From positions 17,510 to 81,509 of the IMG/VR virus record IMGVR_UViG_3300031885_000004: a stretch of DNA of 64,000 bases. One strand, written 5' to 3'. This document shows positions 26,627 through 35,271 of the stretch, one piece after another. Position 1 is the first letter of the stretch; every line of letters starts with the position of its first letter. The translations under genes were made by a program, and so were the position numbers. The DNA is from a virus. Below the pieces are notes generated by a model, which was given only the letters and a program-made list of their open reading frames with translations, did no database searches and was not told where the DNA came from.

Positions 26627-27051
26627 TGTATAAAGAAATTGACCAGCTGCTTAGAAGAGGATTTTGCGCCATTAGTATAATGGCTGATCCAGATGGATCA
26701 TATAAAGATTCAAATGAAGTATGGGGCGAATCATATGTTTATATCAGCATTACACATAAGCAATATACGTCAGAACTAAGGTTTTTGTTTAGGTCGATTG
26801 GTTTCACACAAACCTGTGATACATTACGAAAATTAGTCAAAATGTATGATGATCGAAAAGGTGATGTGTGGGAGTTATCAAACCAGAAGAGAATACCATT
26901 GAATTTGTTGCCAACCGATAAAATATTAATACAAGGAACCATTAATGGGCTTAAAATAGCTAGAGAAATTTTAGGATTAACTATCCATGACCAAAGAGAA
27001 GTTAAGCCTACTCCGAGACCTGGTGGCCAAAGCCCTACATGCACAAGCTAA
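26626..27051 (+). CDS. Unknown protein between polymerase halves
   Basis: 141 residues; ATG overlaps the upstream stop (TAATG). Mixed alpha/beta with a basic, Pro-rich tail. No recognised family. One of three genes lying between the two polymerase gene fragments; it could be a polymerase accessory or inserted cargo. Confidence 0.6.
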   Translation: MYKEIDQLLRRGFCAISIMADPDGSYKDSNEVWGESYVYISITHKQYTSELRFLFRSIGFTQTCDTLRKLVKMYDDRKGDVWELSNQKRIPLNLLPTDKILIQGTINGLKIAREILGLTIHDQREVKPTPRPGGQSPTCTS

Positions 27052-27388
27052 CTACATACGCATAGTTGGAGACGACTTGCCAATTCGCGCTTATATTACA
27101 CTATTTAAGTGGCCAGATGTAACAAGTAGCTTGGTGCTGGCATTGAACGACAATGAATCAGCAATTGATGTCGCGATTGACGATTTATCGGCCATAATTA
27201 TTTGCACGCTAAGGCCATTAGCATTAACGTATGTTGATATTGCCAAAAATGCAATGGATAAAGATGCCGTCAGGGAGGAGATAAACTTATTATCAAAATC
27301 GGGAAACATACATAGCTCAAGAGACCAATTAATTAAGATAATTAATGGCATCAGTGATGCCAACCATGGATTCCCACGAATAATTTAG
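26987..27388 (+). CDS. Unknown protein between polymerase halves
   Basis: 133 residues, helical at both ends with a beta-rich middle. It overlaps the previous gene by 65 bases in another frame; ATG 26987 is the only good start. No motif recognised. Confidence 0.55.
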   Translation: MTKEKLSLLRDLVAKALHAQANYIRIVGDDLPIRAYITLFKWPDVTSSLVLALNDNESAIDVAIDDLSAIIICTLRPLALTYVDIAKNAMDKDAVREEINLLSKSGNIHSSRDQLIKIINGISDANHGFPRII

Positions 27389-27398
27389 GAATGTAAAC

Positions 27399-27758
27399 AT
27401 GAAAATTGAGACTGGTGGGATAGTCAGTAAAAAGACTGGGTCGAAGTTCGCTGTTATAATTAAGATAGGTAGTGAAATTAGATCGTATGTGCATGAAGTC
27501 AAATCAGATTCGACACTTAATTATGTTGAATTATTGGCGGTTAAATTTGCTTTACTTGGTTCGAATGTTACACCAATAATAATTTCAACACCAAACGTCT
27601 ATGTATGTGATATCTTAAGGCATGAGGGCGATAATTGGCTAAAACTGCCAAAATCAAATAAAGAACTAGTAGATGAAATCAGAAAGCTTATAATAGAAAA
27701 GAATGCATCAATAACGTTCGAAAGAAACGAAGAAATTAGGAAACTGTGTAGCTCATGA
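27399..27758 (+). CDS. Degenerate RNase H-fold protein
   Basis: 119 residues. The order is two strands, then TLNYVELLAVKFALLGSN, then IIISTPNVYVCDIL, which copies the RNase HI layout (N-x-x-x-E-L-x-A helix, then a strand followed by D-S-x-Y-V). The Glu is kept but the first-strand Asp and the DS Asp are not evident, so nuclease activity is doubtful. It may be a structural piece or primer-handling relic. It overlaps the polymerase C-terminal fragment by 4 bases (ATGA). Confidence 0.4.
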   Translation: MKIETGGIVSKKTGSKFAVIIKIGSEIRSYVHEVKSDSTLNYVELLAVKFALLGSNVTPIIISTPNVYVCDILRHEGDNWLKLPKSNKELVDEIRKLIIEKNASITFERNEEIRKLCSS

Positions 27759-30700
27759 CGTGGAAGGAACTGAAAAGATTGGCGGCCAACACCCTCGCCA
27801 CGAGGTTTAAGGGTAGAACTACAGAATATACCGGAAGGTTAAGATATGAATTAGACCAAATAGAGTTACAGGGTGCTGAGGATTATTGGATTGACCTATA
27901 TGATAGTAAAAGAACGTTCGACACCAACCATAATGGGTTGGTATTTCCACTGCTTCTTGGGATAACCAGCATCAACCCAATAGAACGCAGCATACCACAT
28001 AATATTGTATATCAACCAGATTATCCAGACATTGATACTGACTTCCTACCGATAGCACGCGATCATATTAAAAAATATGCATCAAAACAATATGGTGAGG
28101 ATCGCGTATGTAGTGTTGGGTTGTGGCAGACATATAAACCAAAGTTGGCGATAACAGACGTGTGTAGGGTAATGAAGATTGACCCAACAGAAGCGCAGAG
28201 GCTTACTAAAGAACTACCAGATGAATTCGACGATATGGATTTTGAAGCGGCATGTAATGCCTACCCGAATTTTAAGACATTTGCGGACAATAACGACAGC
28301 GTAATCAAAATGTCGTATAGGCTAGTGAAATTAATTAGGTCCCAAGGAAGACATGCAGGTGGGTTAATAATATCAAGCGTACCAGTACGTGATTATATTC
28401 CTCTTACTAAAAGCCCATCTGGACCAAAAGGGCAATGGACATCGGCGTGGACGGAAGGCAAAAGCACTCAACTGTCAAAATTTGGATTTATAAAATTTGA
28501 CATACTTGGCTTAACCAACCTTTTGCATATATGGATATGCAAACAGTTTATAAAGAAAAATCGCGGAGTTATAATCGATTGGGGCGATATGGACCCCGAG
28601 GTTGATAGGGCCGGGTGGGAAATATTGCCGGATGGCACCAAGAGCGCCATAAGTTTTAAGGACGACCTAGCGTTAGATATGGCCGATAAGAGAAGAGTAG
28701 AGACCATATTCCAATTTGAAACAGATCTCGCTAAAAGCATAATCCAAAAGGGGCATGGTGTAAAAAGTTTCTATGACATGGTTATTTATACGTCTCTTGG
28801 TAGACCAGGACCTTTACCGCTGGTCAACGATTATGTTGCAAGAAGAGACGCCAAAAATGATGATTGGAAAACCAAAGAGGACCCTAAAATAGTAGAAATT
28901 TTATCAGACACTTACGGGATTATAGTTTTTCAGGAGCAACTAAGCAAGTTCTTCATCAAAATATGTGGATTCACAGTACCAGAAGCCGAAGCCGCGAGAA
29001 AGGCTGTAGCTAAGAAGTGGGCCGATCAACTAAAAAAGATCAAAGACAAGATGATTGCTGGGGCTACCAAAACAATCGGGCACGATAAGGCGGTTGAGTG
29101 GTGGGGTAAAATAGAGTCATTTGCTAGATATTGCTTCAATGCCTGCCTAGACGGCGACACGACCATTGTCAATCCAATAACATTAGAAAGGACGACGATA
29201 GAACAATTATATCTAAATCCAAAGCCGTTCAAGCTGTTGTCATTTAATAATGGTGAACTAGTAGCCGACGATGTGGTCAATATACACTACAATGGCATGC
29301 TGCCAATATATCAAGTTATGTTTAGTAATGGGCTTACGCAGAACGTGACTATTGGCCATAAATTTATGAATGTTTATGGCAACATGGAAACTGTTAAGTC
29401 TCTCTTGAAGACCGGTCATGCAATCAAATATATAAGTGATAGCATGACTGGAGGAGAATATGTTTCACAAGCTAAATCTGCAAATAGAGAAAGAAGTGGT
29501 AAGGATGTACCAGGAGGGTGCATCATACAAAGAAATAAAAAACGACATAAGAGCATTTTCATCGGACGGAACGATAAGGAGAATAATAAAAAAGCATGGC
29601 GTACAGAGATCATTTATAACTCAAGCATCCAACAGTGTGAACCATTATTACTTTTCGAAGATAGATTCGCCAGAAAAGGCATATTGGATCGGGATGTTGA
29701 TAGCAGATGGGTACGTTCACAACGGGAGGGGATATGTAAGTTTGCAGCTCAATTCGAAAGATCAATTGCTGGTGGAGCAATTTGGCCAAGATATAAAAAC
29801 ACCAAGGAAGATGGTAATCTGCAAGAAACAGCGTGCTGGTCCGCAATCGAGGATATCAGCCAGCAGCAGGATGTTATTAGCGGACCTAAGCAAATATGGT
29901 GTGATTCAGGGAAAAGAAGGACGGGAGATAATGCCACGCATGCGGTTTATTTCCCATCTTCTGAGAGGGCTTATGGATGGAGACGGAACGATTATCGTAA
30001 ATGGCAAGGGATATCCTATGGTAAAATTTTGCGGATCTCCGAAAGTAGTAAAAGGATTCAGGGACGCGATAATCAAGCACTGCAGGGTAAGAGTGAGCAA
30101 GATAACAGAATATTCAGAGAGGATGAACGCTGTGGCGTGGTCTGGCCTAAAACAGTGCAAACCGATCCTGAGATATCTCTACAGGGGGGCAACGAGATTC
30201 TTGGTAAGGAAGCAAATCGTAGCGGATGCTATATTAAGAGCATCAGATATATCGGAGTTAAGAGGACATATTCGCCAGAGATGAGATCTATTCAGCACAA
30301 TTACATAACCTCACCACAGGATGGTCAACCAATACAAGCAAATTCACATGCAATGGCTTATATAGTTATTACATTTAGGTGTTTGTGGTTGAAAGCCCAC
30401 TATCCAACAGAATGGTGGGCATCGGTCATGACGAATTGCAAACGCGAAAAGTTGGTTAAGTATATGGGAATCGCTAGATCTGAGGGAGTGAAATTCGGCT
30501 CCCTTGACTACAACCAGCTTAGCCAGACTTTCTCGGTCAGCGGGGATACAATTACTTTGGGGTTAGAAAGCATTAAAGGCATTGGCGATAAAGCTGCATT
30601 AAAAGCGCAAGGCGACCGCGATTGCACCAGTTTTGATGAATTTGTGTCACAAGCATCGAAGAACAAAATAATATTTGAGCGGTTAATTAAACTCGGCGCA

Positions 30701-31342
30701 TTTGATAAATTACACCCAAATAGGAAAGCATTATGGAACTGGTATCTTTATAAATATGGATCTGGGAATGACACCAAGATCGTTAAAGAAGAAGTGGCGG
30801 CCAAATTAGCGTGGAGCGATGAGAATATTGCTAAAGAGAGGCTGAGACAGACTAAAGAATTTCTAGCCAATTATCCTAGGAAAAAGAAGATACCAGCTCA
30901 TATAGAAAAATGGAAACCGAAAAACAATCCGACAATCCAACAATTCGAAGAAATGTTCGGAGATTTTTCATATGAGGAAAGGCTAAAATTTGAAAAGGAA
31001 TATCTTGGATATTATTGGAGCTCGCCTCTTGGTATATATAATTGCGCCAACCAAACTATAGATGATGCTAGATCTACTGGGATTCTTGAGGCGGTGATTG
31101 ATAGCATTGATACTAGGAGAGGCAAAAACGGAGCATTTAAACAATTAAATGTCACAGATGGTATTGAAATTGCCAAAGTAATGGTGTGGCCCGATGAACT
31201 TGCTATCAATGACGAGAATATATTCAAGGAAGGCATGGGAGTTAGAATGAGAGTATCTTGGAAAGAAGAATATTTGAGCTTTAACGTTAGATCAGGCTCA
31301 ATTGTATTGCCACTGGAGAAGAAGAATGCTGCTCCAATCTAA
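27755..31342 (+). CDS. Family C DNA polymerase (PolIII alpha), catalytic C-terminal fragment containing an intein
   Basis: 1195 residues. Residues 25-50 repeat the pre-palm module (TGRLRYELDQIELQG). Residues 91-97 are PDIDTDF, the catalytic Asp-x-Asp motif. FARYCFNA at 456-463 is interrupted by an intein (464-863), after which SHAMAYI and LWLKAHYPTEWW continue the FNKSHSAAY block of PolIII. Further on are the HhH motif ESIKGIGDKAA and a C-terminal OB-like region. Mature extein is about 795 residues. It works with the PHP-bearing fragment at 25214-26626. Splicing must succeed for activity. Confidence 0.9.
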   Translation: MTWKELKRLAANTLATRFKGRTTEYTGRLRYELDQIELQGAEDYWIDLYDSKRTFDTNHNGLVFPLLLGITSINPIERSIPHNIVYQPDYPDIDTDFLPIARDHIKKYASKQYGEDRVCSVGLWQTYKPKLAITDVCRVMKIDPTEAQRLTKELPDEFDDMDFEAACNAYPNFKTFADNNDSVIKMSYRLVKLIRSQGRHAGGLIISSVPVRDYIPLTKSPSGPKGQWTSAWTEGKSTQLSKFGFIKFDILGLTNLLHIWICKQFIKKNRGVIIDWGDMDPEVDRAGWEILPDGTKSAISFKDDLALDMADKRRVETIFQFETDLAKSIIQKGHGVKSFYDMVIYTSLGRPGPLPLVNDYVARRDAKNDDWKTKEDPKIVEILSDTYGIIVFQEQLSKFFIKICGFTVPEAEAARKAVAKKWADQLKKIKDKMIAGATKTIGHDKAVEWWGKIESFARYCFNACLDGDTTIVNPITLERTTIEQLYLNPKPFKLLSFNNGELVADDVVNIHYNGMLPIYQVMFSNGLTQNVTIGHKFMNVYGNMETVKSLLKTGHAIKYISDSMTGGEYVSQAKSANRERSGKDVPGGCIIQRNKKRHKSIFIGRNDKENNKKAWRTEIIYNSSIQQCEPLLLFEDRFARKGILDRDVDSRWVRSQREGICKFAAQFERSIAGGAIWPRYKNTKEDGNLQETACWSAIEDISQQQDVISGPKQIWCDSGKRRTGDNATHAVYFPSSERAYGWRRNDYRKWQGISYGKILRISESSKRIQGRDNQALQGKSEQDNRIFREDERCGVVWPKTVQTDPEISLQGGNEILGKEANRSGCYIKSIRYIGVKRTYSPEMRSIQHNYITSPQDGQPIQANSHAMAYIVITFRCLWLKAHYPTEWWASVMTNCKREKLVKYMGIARSEGVKFGSLDYNQLSQTFSVSGDTITLGLESIKGIGDKAALKAQGDRDCTSFDEFVSQASKNKIIFERLIKLGAFDKLHPNRKALWNWYLYKYGSGNDTKIVKEEVAAKLAWSDENIAKERLRQTKEFLANYPRKKKIPAHIEKWKPKNNPTIQQFEEMFGDFSYEERLKFEKEYLGYYWSSPLGIYNCANQTIDDARSTGILEAVIDSIDTRRGKNGAFKQLNVTDGIEIAKVMVWPDELAINDENIFKEGMGVRMRVSWKEEYLSFNVRSGSIVLPLEKKNAAPI
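29144..30343 (+). mobile_element. Intein in PolIII alpha with an out-of-frame endonuclease
   Basis: The intein starts at Cys464 with block A CLDGDTTI, has block B GLTQNVTIGHKFM, block F-like IQHNYITSPQDG and ends QAN before Ser864 (N|S junction), 400 residues. The penultimate His is replaced by Ala. It sits in the highly conserved FN-(K)-SHSAAY loop of family C polymerases. The region between blocks B and F is a meaningless Arg/Lys/Gln-rich translation in the polymerase frame because it encodes an endonuclease in another frame. No stop codons interrupt the polymerase frame. Confidence 0.85.
29460..30284 (+). CDS. LAGLIDADG homing endonuclease nested out of frame in the intein
   Basis: 274 residues from ATG 29460 with GGAGG five bases upstream. 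An N-terminal helix-turn-helix region (QEGASYKEIKNDI...TIRRIIKKHG) is followed by LAGLIDADG motif 1 AYWIGMLIADGYV (about residue 75) and motif 2 LLRGLMDGDGTI (about residue 170). So it is a complete two-motif monomeric endonuclease with its own DNA-binding domain. It lies entirely within the intein but in a different reading frame, and ends just before intein block F. It would cut intein-less polymerase alleles and so spread the element. Confidence 0.85.
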   Translation: MFHKLNLQIEKEVVRMYQEGASYKEIKNDIRAFSSDGTIRRIIKKHGVQRSFITQASNSVNHYYFSKIDSPEKAYWIGMLIADGYVHNGRGYVSLQLNSKDQLLVEQFGQDIKTPRKMVICKKQRAGPQSRISASSRMLLADLSKYGVIQGKEGREIMPRMRFISHLLRGLMDGDGTIIVNGKGYPMVKFCGSPKVVKGFRDAIIKHCRVRVSKITEYSERMNAVAWSGLKQCKPILRYLYRGATRFLVRKQIVADAILRASDISELRGHIRQR

Positions 31343-31754
31343 AGACGGCATCAGATGCGATATTTGCGGTATGGTTCTGAAAAATGAGTTTATATATTAT
31401 TCAGAAGAGTGGAGAGCAATCGAAGTAAATAATGTTGGACAATCAGTAAGGCCAGGAGGCTTGATTGGATCATTCGACATTTGTCCATCGTGCTATAGCA
31501 GCAGATTGGAAAGTTGTAAAAAGAACATCAATAAATTCAAAGCTGGTAGTATTAAATGTGATTTATGCCCGCTATATATAAGCGGCAGCAAGTTTGTATA
31601 TTTTAGGGTTATGGTTGATAAAGCCGATGTTAGTTCGGATGGACATGCGGGTGTTGAAAGAAAATTCATGGATTTTAATGTGTGTTTATCTTGCAAAAAC
31701 CAGGTTTTTGCTAAGATGGAGCAAACTAAGAGTAAAGGAGGAGATTGGTCATGA
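31326..31754 (+). CDS. Two-module zinc-finger protein
   Basis: ATG 31326 lies inside the end of the polymerase gene with AGAAGAAG upstream. 142 residues with two similar halves, each beginning CDxC (CDICGM; CDLCPLY) and ending CxxC (CPSC; CLSC). This suggests a duplicated zinc-binding treble-clef or ribbon. Co-transcribed with the polymerase. Possible nucleic-acid-binding accessory; not a known family to me. Confidence 0.65.
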   Translation: MLLQSKDGIRCDICGMVLKNEFIYYSEEWRAIEVNNVGQSVRPGGLIGSFDICPSCYSSRLESCKKNINKFKAGSIKCDLCPLYISGSKFVYFRVMVDKADVSSDGHAGVERKFMDFNVCLSCKNQVFAKMEQTKSKGGDWS

Positions 31755-32284
31755 GCGAGAAGAAGAAAGTTAATATGTCTGATAAAACTGTTCTAGCGTA
31801 TAGTTTACGCCACGTATTTGTTAATGGCGCTGAAGTTGAATCTAGACCAGTACAGTGGGATGGGAAAGATTACGATGGCCAAGGACATGACGAGTCAGGT
31901 AGAGGCGTATTGCCAATTGCATATATAACAACATGCCCAGAATGTGGTAATTTGATCCAATTTGGCGCGTCAGACATTGTGATTAAAGATGGTAAAGATA
32001 TAGTAGTATGTCAGCGGTGCCTATCGCCTGGTAATAGTGGCAGACCAAAGCTTGGACCGCCGAATACCAAACTTCAGAATACGATGCCAAAATCGTCTGA
32101 AGCCAAGTCAATTGAAACATCGAAGATCATTGAGGCACCAAAGGCAGTTGAGGCACCAAAGGCAGTTGAGGCGCCAAAGGCAGTTGAGGCACCAAAGGCA
32201 GTTGAGGCACCAAAGGCAGAACCAAAGCCTGACTTATCTGAATTTAGTGACCCGATCAAATCTGGGGCGATGAAACTTGACTGA
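31751..32284 (+). CDS. Zinc-ribbon protein with EAPKAV repeat linker
   Basis: ATG 31751 follows GGAGGAG. CPECGN...CQRC forms a zinc ribbon near residues 62-85. Five EAPKAV-type repeats follow and then an acidic tail PDLSEFSDP. The plan of zinc module, flexible Pro/Ala linker and acidic C-terminal peptide is often used to dock on replication partners such as SSB or clamp. Function inferred only from layout. Confidence 0.65.
   Translation: MSEKKKVNMSDKTVLAYSLRHVFVNGAEVESRPVQWDGKDYDGQGHDESGRGVLPIAYITTCPECGNLIQFGASDIVIKDGKDIVVCQRCLSPGNSGRPKLGPPNTKLQNTMPKSSEAKSIETSKIIEAPKAVEAPKAVEAPKAVEAPKAVEAPKAEPKPDLSEFSDPIKSGAMKLD
32128..32220. repeat. 18-bp tandem repeat encoding EAPKAV
   Basis: About five near-perfect copies of an 18-base unit (gcaccaaaggcagttgag), within the zinc-ribbon gene. 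Expected to vary by slippage. Confidence 0.85.
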
Positions 32285-33173
32285 TATTATCTTAGGGAGT
32301 GGGTTGAATGGACTTCTCGCTCACTTAATATTGGGCGAGCAGAGTAAATTTATTGCATATAAAAAATCTCGTTTTTTCTCACATCAGATCCCGATATCTG
32401 ACAACCACATCGAAGCAAGCGAAGACGGCCCAAGATTGGCCACACTTATTGGCCTCCCATTACGCAAGAAATATTTCCCAGTAGCAGTGTCATATCGCGG
32501 CGAGCTAATATTCAATAAAAGAACGTGGGCGTCGACCATTGTCGATAAAGTTTTTCAAAGCCATCCAGCTGCCTATAATATGCTATGTAGAGACTTTAAC
32601 GTCTATGAATTGACTGCTAAATCATTGTACGATTTATTGATCTCAAAATATCAAGATGAAATATTAAAGTCTCCACCACAAATCATCAGAATATTAGATA
32701 AACGCGTTATTACATCGGATGGCACAGAAATATCATACGATAGAATAATTAGTACAATTCCATTAAACGCGTTACTCGAATTGGTTGGTGACGACTCAGT
32801 TCTAAAATCACTTGACTATCATGTCTTTTTGATGGCGACTGACGTTTTCAACTTAGAGGGCGCACAAAGATGTTATATAGGTGACGTAGCCATTCCTTTT
32901 TGGAAGGTTAATGTTTTAAATAATAATTTATATCAATTTTTTGCCAATAGCGAAGTATCTAATGCCGAAAAGGTCTTTTCTTTATTAGCTAAAGATAGGT
33001 TTAGAATAATATCGAACACAATTATAAAAGAGGCATTTCCAGACGGCGCACCCCCAATTGAAATAATTAAGAAATTAGAATCAAAATCAATATTCTGTAT
33101 TGGCAGCAATGCTAGGTGGGACTACTTTTTTGATATAGCATCTAGTATAAGTAAACTATTTTCACTAAAATGA
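32277..33173 (+). CDS. FAD/NAD-binding oxidoreductase (amine oxidase / UDP-galactopyranose mutase-like)
   Basis: TTG 32277 start overlapping the previous stop by 8 bases. The N-terminus DIILGSGLNGLLAHLIL is a GxGxxG dinucleotide fold. YDRIISTIPLNALLELVG near residue 160 is the characteristic substrate-domain strand of amine oxidase/protoporphyrinogen oxidase and mutase-like flavoproteins. 298 residues, short for the family. The C-terminal SIFCIGSNARWDYFFD is the usual second FAD-contact strand. Substrate unknown; sugar nucleotide or small-molecule redox chemistry is possible. Confidence 0.6.
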   Translation: MTDIILGSGLNGLLAHLILGEQSKFIAYKKSRFFSHQIPISDNHIEASEDGPRLATLIGLPLRKKYFPVAVSYRGELIFNKRTWASTIVDKVFQSHPAAYNMLCRDFNVYELTAKSLYDLLISKYQDEILKSPPQIIRILDKRVITSDGTEISYDRIISTIPLNALLELVGDDSVLKSLDYHVFLMATDVFNLEGAQRCYIGDVAIPFWKVNVLNNNLYQFFANSEVSNAEKVFSLLAKDRFRIISNTIIKEAFPDGAPPIEIIKKLESKSIFCIGSNARWDYFFDIASSISKLFSLK

Positions 33174-33853
33174 TGTATGATTATGAAGAAGATAGGATGG
33201 AAAGGGAAAGAGCTCATTTTGATTGGATTCCCATGAATGATGCTAGAATGACGATGCTCAGGTCGCTACGTGACACATGCAAGGATTGCGTCTTATGTCA
33301 ACTTGGGCGCGGGCATCAGGTGGCGCATAAAGAAAGTATAGATCCGCACGTTTTTAGCACCATGGTGCCAAGTAAGTTCATGGTGATCGGGCAGAACCCC
33401 GGCTTTGAAGAATGCAAGCAGGATCAACCGTTCGTTGGCGATGCTGGTAAAAAGTTTAACCAAGAAATTGAAAAATATGGCCTAACGAGAAATGATTTTT
33501 ATATCACCAATATAGTAAAATGTTATACGCCAGACAATCGTAAGCCAGAACCGGGCGAAGTAGATAAATGTAAGTTATTCTTGCTCATGGAGCTAGAAAT
33601 TATAAGCCCTCAATTTGTGATTACGCTTGGTGCAGTTCCTTTTGAAATATTGTGCCCAGACGCTTTATACGCTAAGGCACTTGGTAAATTCACATACTCA
33701 GAATTGATCAAAAAGAAGGTATATGCAATATATCATCCGTCGCCTAGAAATATGATAGTAGAAGAAAGAAAAGAAAGATTTGATAGATGCGTCGAATTGC
33801 TGTGTTTAATGATGAAAAATCTTAAGCAAACGGGGCAAGTGAGTAACACGTAA
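33170..33853 (+). CDS. Family 4-type uracil-DNA glycosylase (Fe-S)
   Basis: ATGA overlap with the upstream gene. CKDCVLC near residue 38 gives the first iron-sulfur cysteines. Motif 1 is VIGQNPGFEE with a downstream DAGKKF, then NIVKCYTPDNRKPEPGE (NxxKCxPPxNRxP box), and motif 2 as YHPSPRN. These match UDG family 4/UDGb. It removes uracil from DNA. In a phage with a possibly modified base set it may also act in base quality control. 227 residues, normal length. Confidence 0.85.
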   Translation: MMYDYEEDRMERERAHFDWIPMNDARMTMLRSLRDTCKDCVLCQLGRGHQVAHKESIDPHVFSTMVPSKFMVIGQNPGFEECKQDQPFVGDAGKKFNQEIEKYGLTRNDFYITNIVKCYTPDNRKPEPGEVDKCKLFLLMELEIISPQFVITLGAVPFEILCPDALYAKALGKFTYSELIKKKVYAIYHPSPRNMIVEERKERFDRCVELLCLMMKNLKQTGQVSNT

Positions 33854-34235
33854 CGTTCTTAATGTGGCGTTTAGTTAACGTCCATTTGTCTTCTTTAGTT
33901 GTTCTAAGATATTGTTTGAATTTTTGCATCAACGGCGATAATTCTTTATCGTCACAAGATATGGCAGACGTCAGATCATTTTTGGGTACGTACCTCGGTG
34001 GAGTCTCGCCACGTGCGCTATCGAGTATCTTGAAAATGATGTCGAGCTTGCCCTCCCATTTGCGCTGTGCAGTTTCTTTCTTGTTAATCGGCTGCGGTCT
34101 TAGACCATCCAATTGGCCTTTTAGTTTAATTTGGATATCATTTGATAACATTGATTGCCTTTCTATTTCTAATTTTAGGGTTTCATCTAAACCTATTTCA
34201 ATTATTTCAACCTTTGATGGTCGATTGTCATCCAT
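33822..34235 (-). CDS. Unknown charged protein
   Basis: ATG 34235 gives MDDNRPSKVEIIEIG; the longer frame would overlap the divergent gene. 137 residues, Lys/Glu-rich and helical. Overlaps the 3' end of the glycosylase gene by 32 bases, convergent. No recognised domain. Confidence 0.55.
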   Translation of the reverse strand: MDDNRPSKVEIIEIGLDETLKLEIERQSMLSNDIQIKLKGQLDGLRPQPINKKETAQRKWEGKLDIIFKILDSARGETPPRYVPKNDLTSAISCDDKELSPLMQKFKQYLRTTKEDKWTLTKRHIKNVTCYSLAPFA

Positions 34236-34246
34236 TGGAGAACTCC

Positions 34247-34993
34247 ATGAACCTATTAAATAGATGCGCCATCTGTGATTCGGCAACTAATTTAAATACC
34301 AAGATGACTGTTACCATCGATAGTATTGAATATAATGTAGCAATATGCTCAGACCATGAGGATTCATCTCCCAAGAAAATAAAAGCAGCTATTTCAAAGC
34401 AGATCGATGAGATCAGCAAAGCCAGAGAAGTGGCCCAAAAGTATGGTCTAATACTAATCGAGCCAACCAAAGTAGCCGCAATAACTCCAGCTGCTCCGGC
34501 TCCAGCTGCTCCGGCTCCAGCTGCTCAAATACAACCACATAAATTGCCATCTGGACTTAGAGCTCAAAAAGTGGGTTCTAGAAATCAAATTACCGCAAAA
34601 ACTGCGGTTGCCGAACCAGAGCCAATCATTCTTCCGTCATCTGACGCTCCCAGTGACGCTGAAAAACACGACAATTATAACTTACCAAAAGCCACATTAA
34701 GAGAGACAGTAAAAGACCAACAGAAATTGACTACTCCGTCGCGTGGGTCTATTATCTTACCCAAAAAAATTATAGATAATGAAGGTGGGCAGACAGATAT
34801 CAAGATAGTTAACTCGGGCGGTGATCTTGCACTACAGACAAGGTTTAAACAACTAGCAGAAACTAGCAAAAGCAAACCACCAGACTTAATAAGAGGTGGT
34901 TATCTGGTGCACAATTGTAACTCTTGTGGTGGCACTGGCAAATTAAAGGGCAGTGCGTGTATAGCGTGCGGTGGCGAGGGTATTGTTCCTTAG
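34247..34993 (+). CDS. Multi-zinc protein with DnaJ-like C-terminal knuckles
   Basis: ATG 34247 with GGAG upstream. N-terminal CAIC pair, then a helix and an (APAPAA)n linker encoded by short tandem repeats near 34490-34530. The C-terminus has CNSCGGTGKLKGSACIACGGEG, two CxxCxGxG motifs as in the DnaJ central zinc domain. 248 residues. Perhaps an adaptor or chaperone-like protein; unknown. Confidence 0.7.
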   Translation: MNLLNRCAICDSATNLNTKMTVTIDSIEYNVAICSDHEDSSPKKIKAAISKQIDEISKAREVAQKYGLILIEPTKVAAITPAAPAPAAPAPAAQIQPHKLPSGLRAQKVGSRNQITAKTAVAEPEPIILPSSDAPSDAEKHDNYNLPKATLRETVKDQQKLTTPSRGSIILPKKIIDNEGGQTDIKIVNSGGDLALQTRFKQLAETSKSKPPDLIRGGYLVHNCNSCGGTGKLKGSACIACGGEGIVP

Positions 34994-35271
34994 TGGTGTG
35001 AATATAAATTATATGGTCTGACTATTGCCCCGCTTGGTGTGAATGACTTAATATTACTCCACGATTGGTCGGGATACCCTATCTTTCCAGCAGTGCCAGG
35101 AGATGGCGCATTAAAGAATTTTCTGTGTTCTGGCTTTAGCGGCGTGTCTTGATTGCCGCTCCTTGACGACAATGGTTGCCCAGTTAGTTCTGGTCTATTC
35201 GGGTCTTGTTGTTTTAGAAATTGCCCCTTATAGGCGATTAACCCCATATTATACAAATAATCAAGCTTCAT
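34990..35271 (-). CDS. Small unknown protein with tag-B-like start
   Basis: 93 residues starting MKLDYLYN, which matches tag B except that the cleavage Glu is Asn. The rest is Pro/Ser/Gly-rich and probably disordered. It overlaps the upstream gene by 11 bases. It may be a decayed or uncleaved member of the tagged set. Confidence 0.55.
   Translation of the reverse strand: MKLDYLYNMGLIAYKGQFLKQQDPNRPELTGQPLSSRSGNQDTPLKPEHRKFFNAPSPGTAGKIGYPDQSWSNIKSFTPSGAIVRPYNLYSHH

Noticed and set aside
26626-27755. Polymerase split as an assembly error
   Set aside because: The three intervening genes overlap each other and both fragments in normal phage fashion, and the downstream fragment has its own extended N-terminal module.
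29144-30343. Endonuclease made by programmed frameshifting from the polymerase frame
   Set aside because: A strong independent Shine-Dalgarno and ATG are present, no slippery heptamer is evident at the entry, and two opposite shifts would be needed.
25214-31342. Split intein joining the two polymerase fragments
   Set aside because: No intein N-terminal block follows SPSRGG and no intein C-terminal block precedes the second fragment; the only intein lies later, inside the C-terminal gene.
33862-34263. 133-aa plus-strand frame
   Set aside because: Antisense of the minus-strand gene 33822-34235, Ser/Leu/Phe-rich without start signals.
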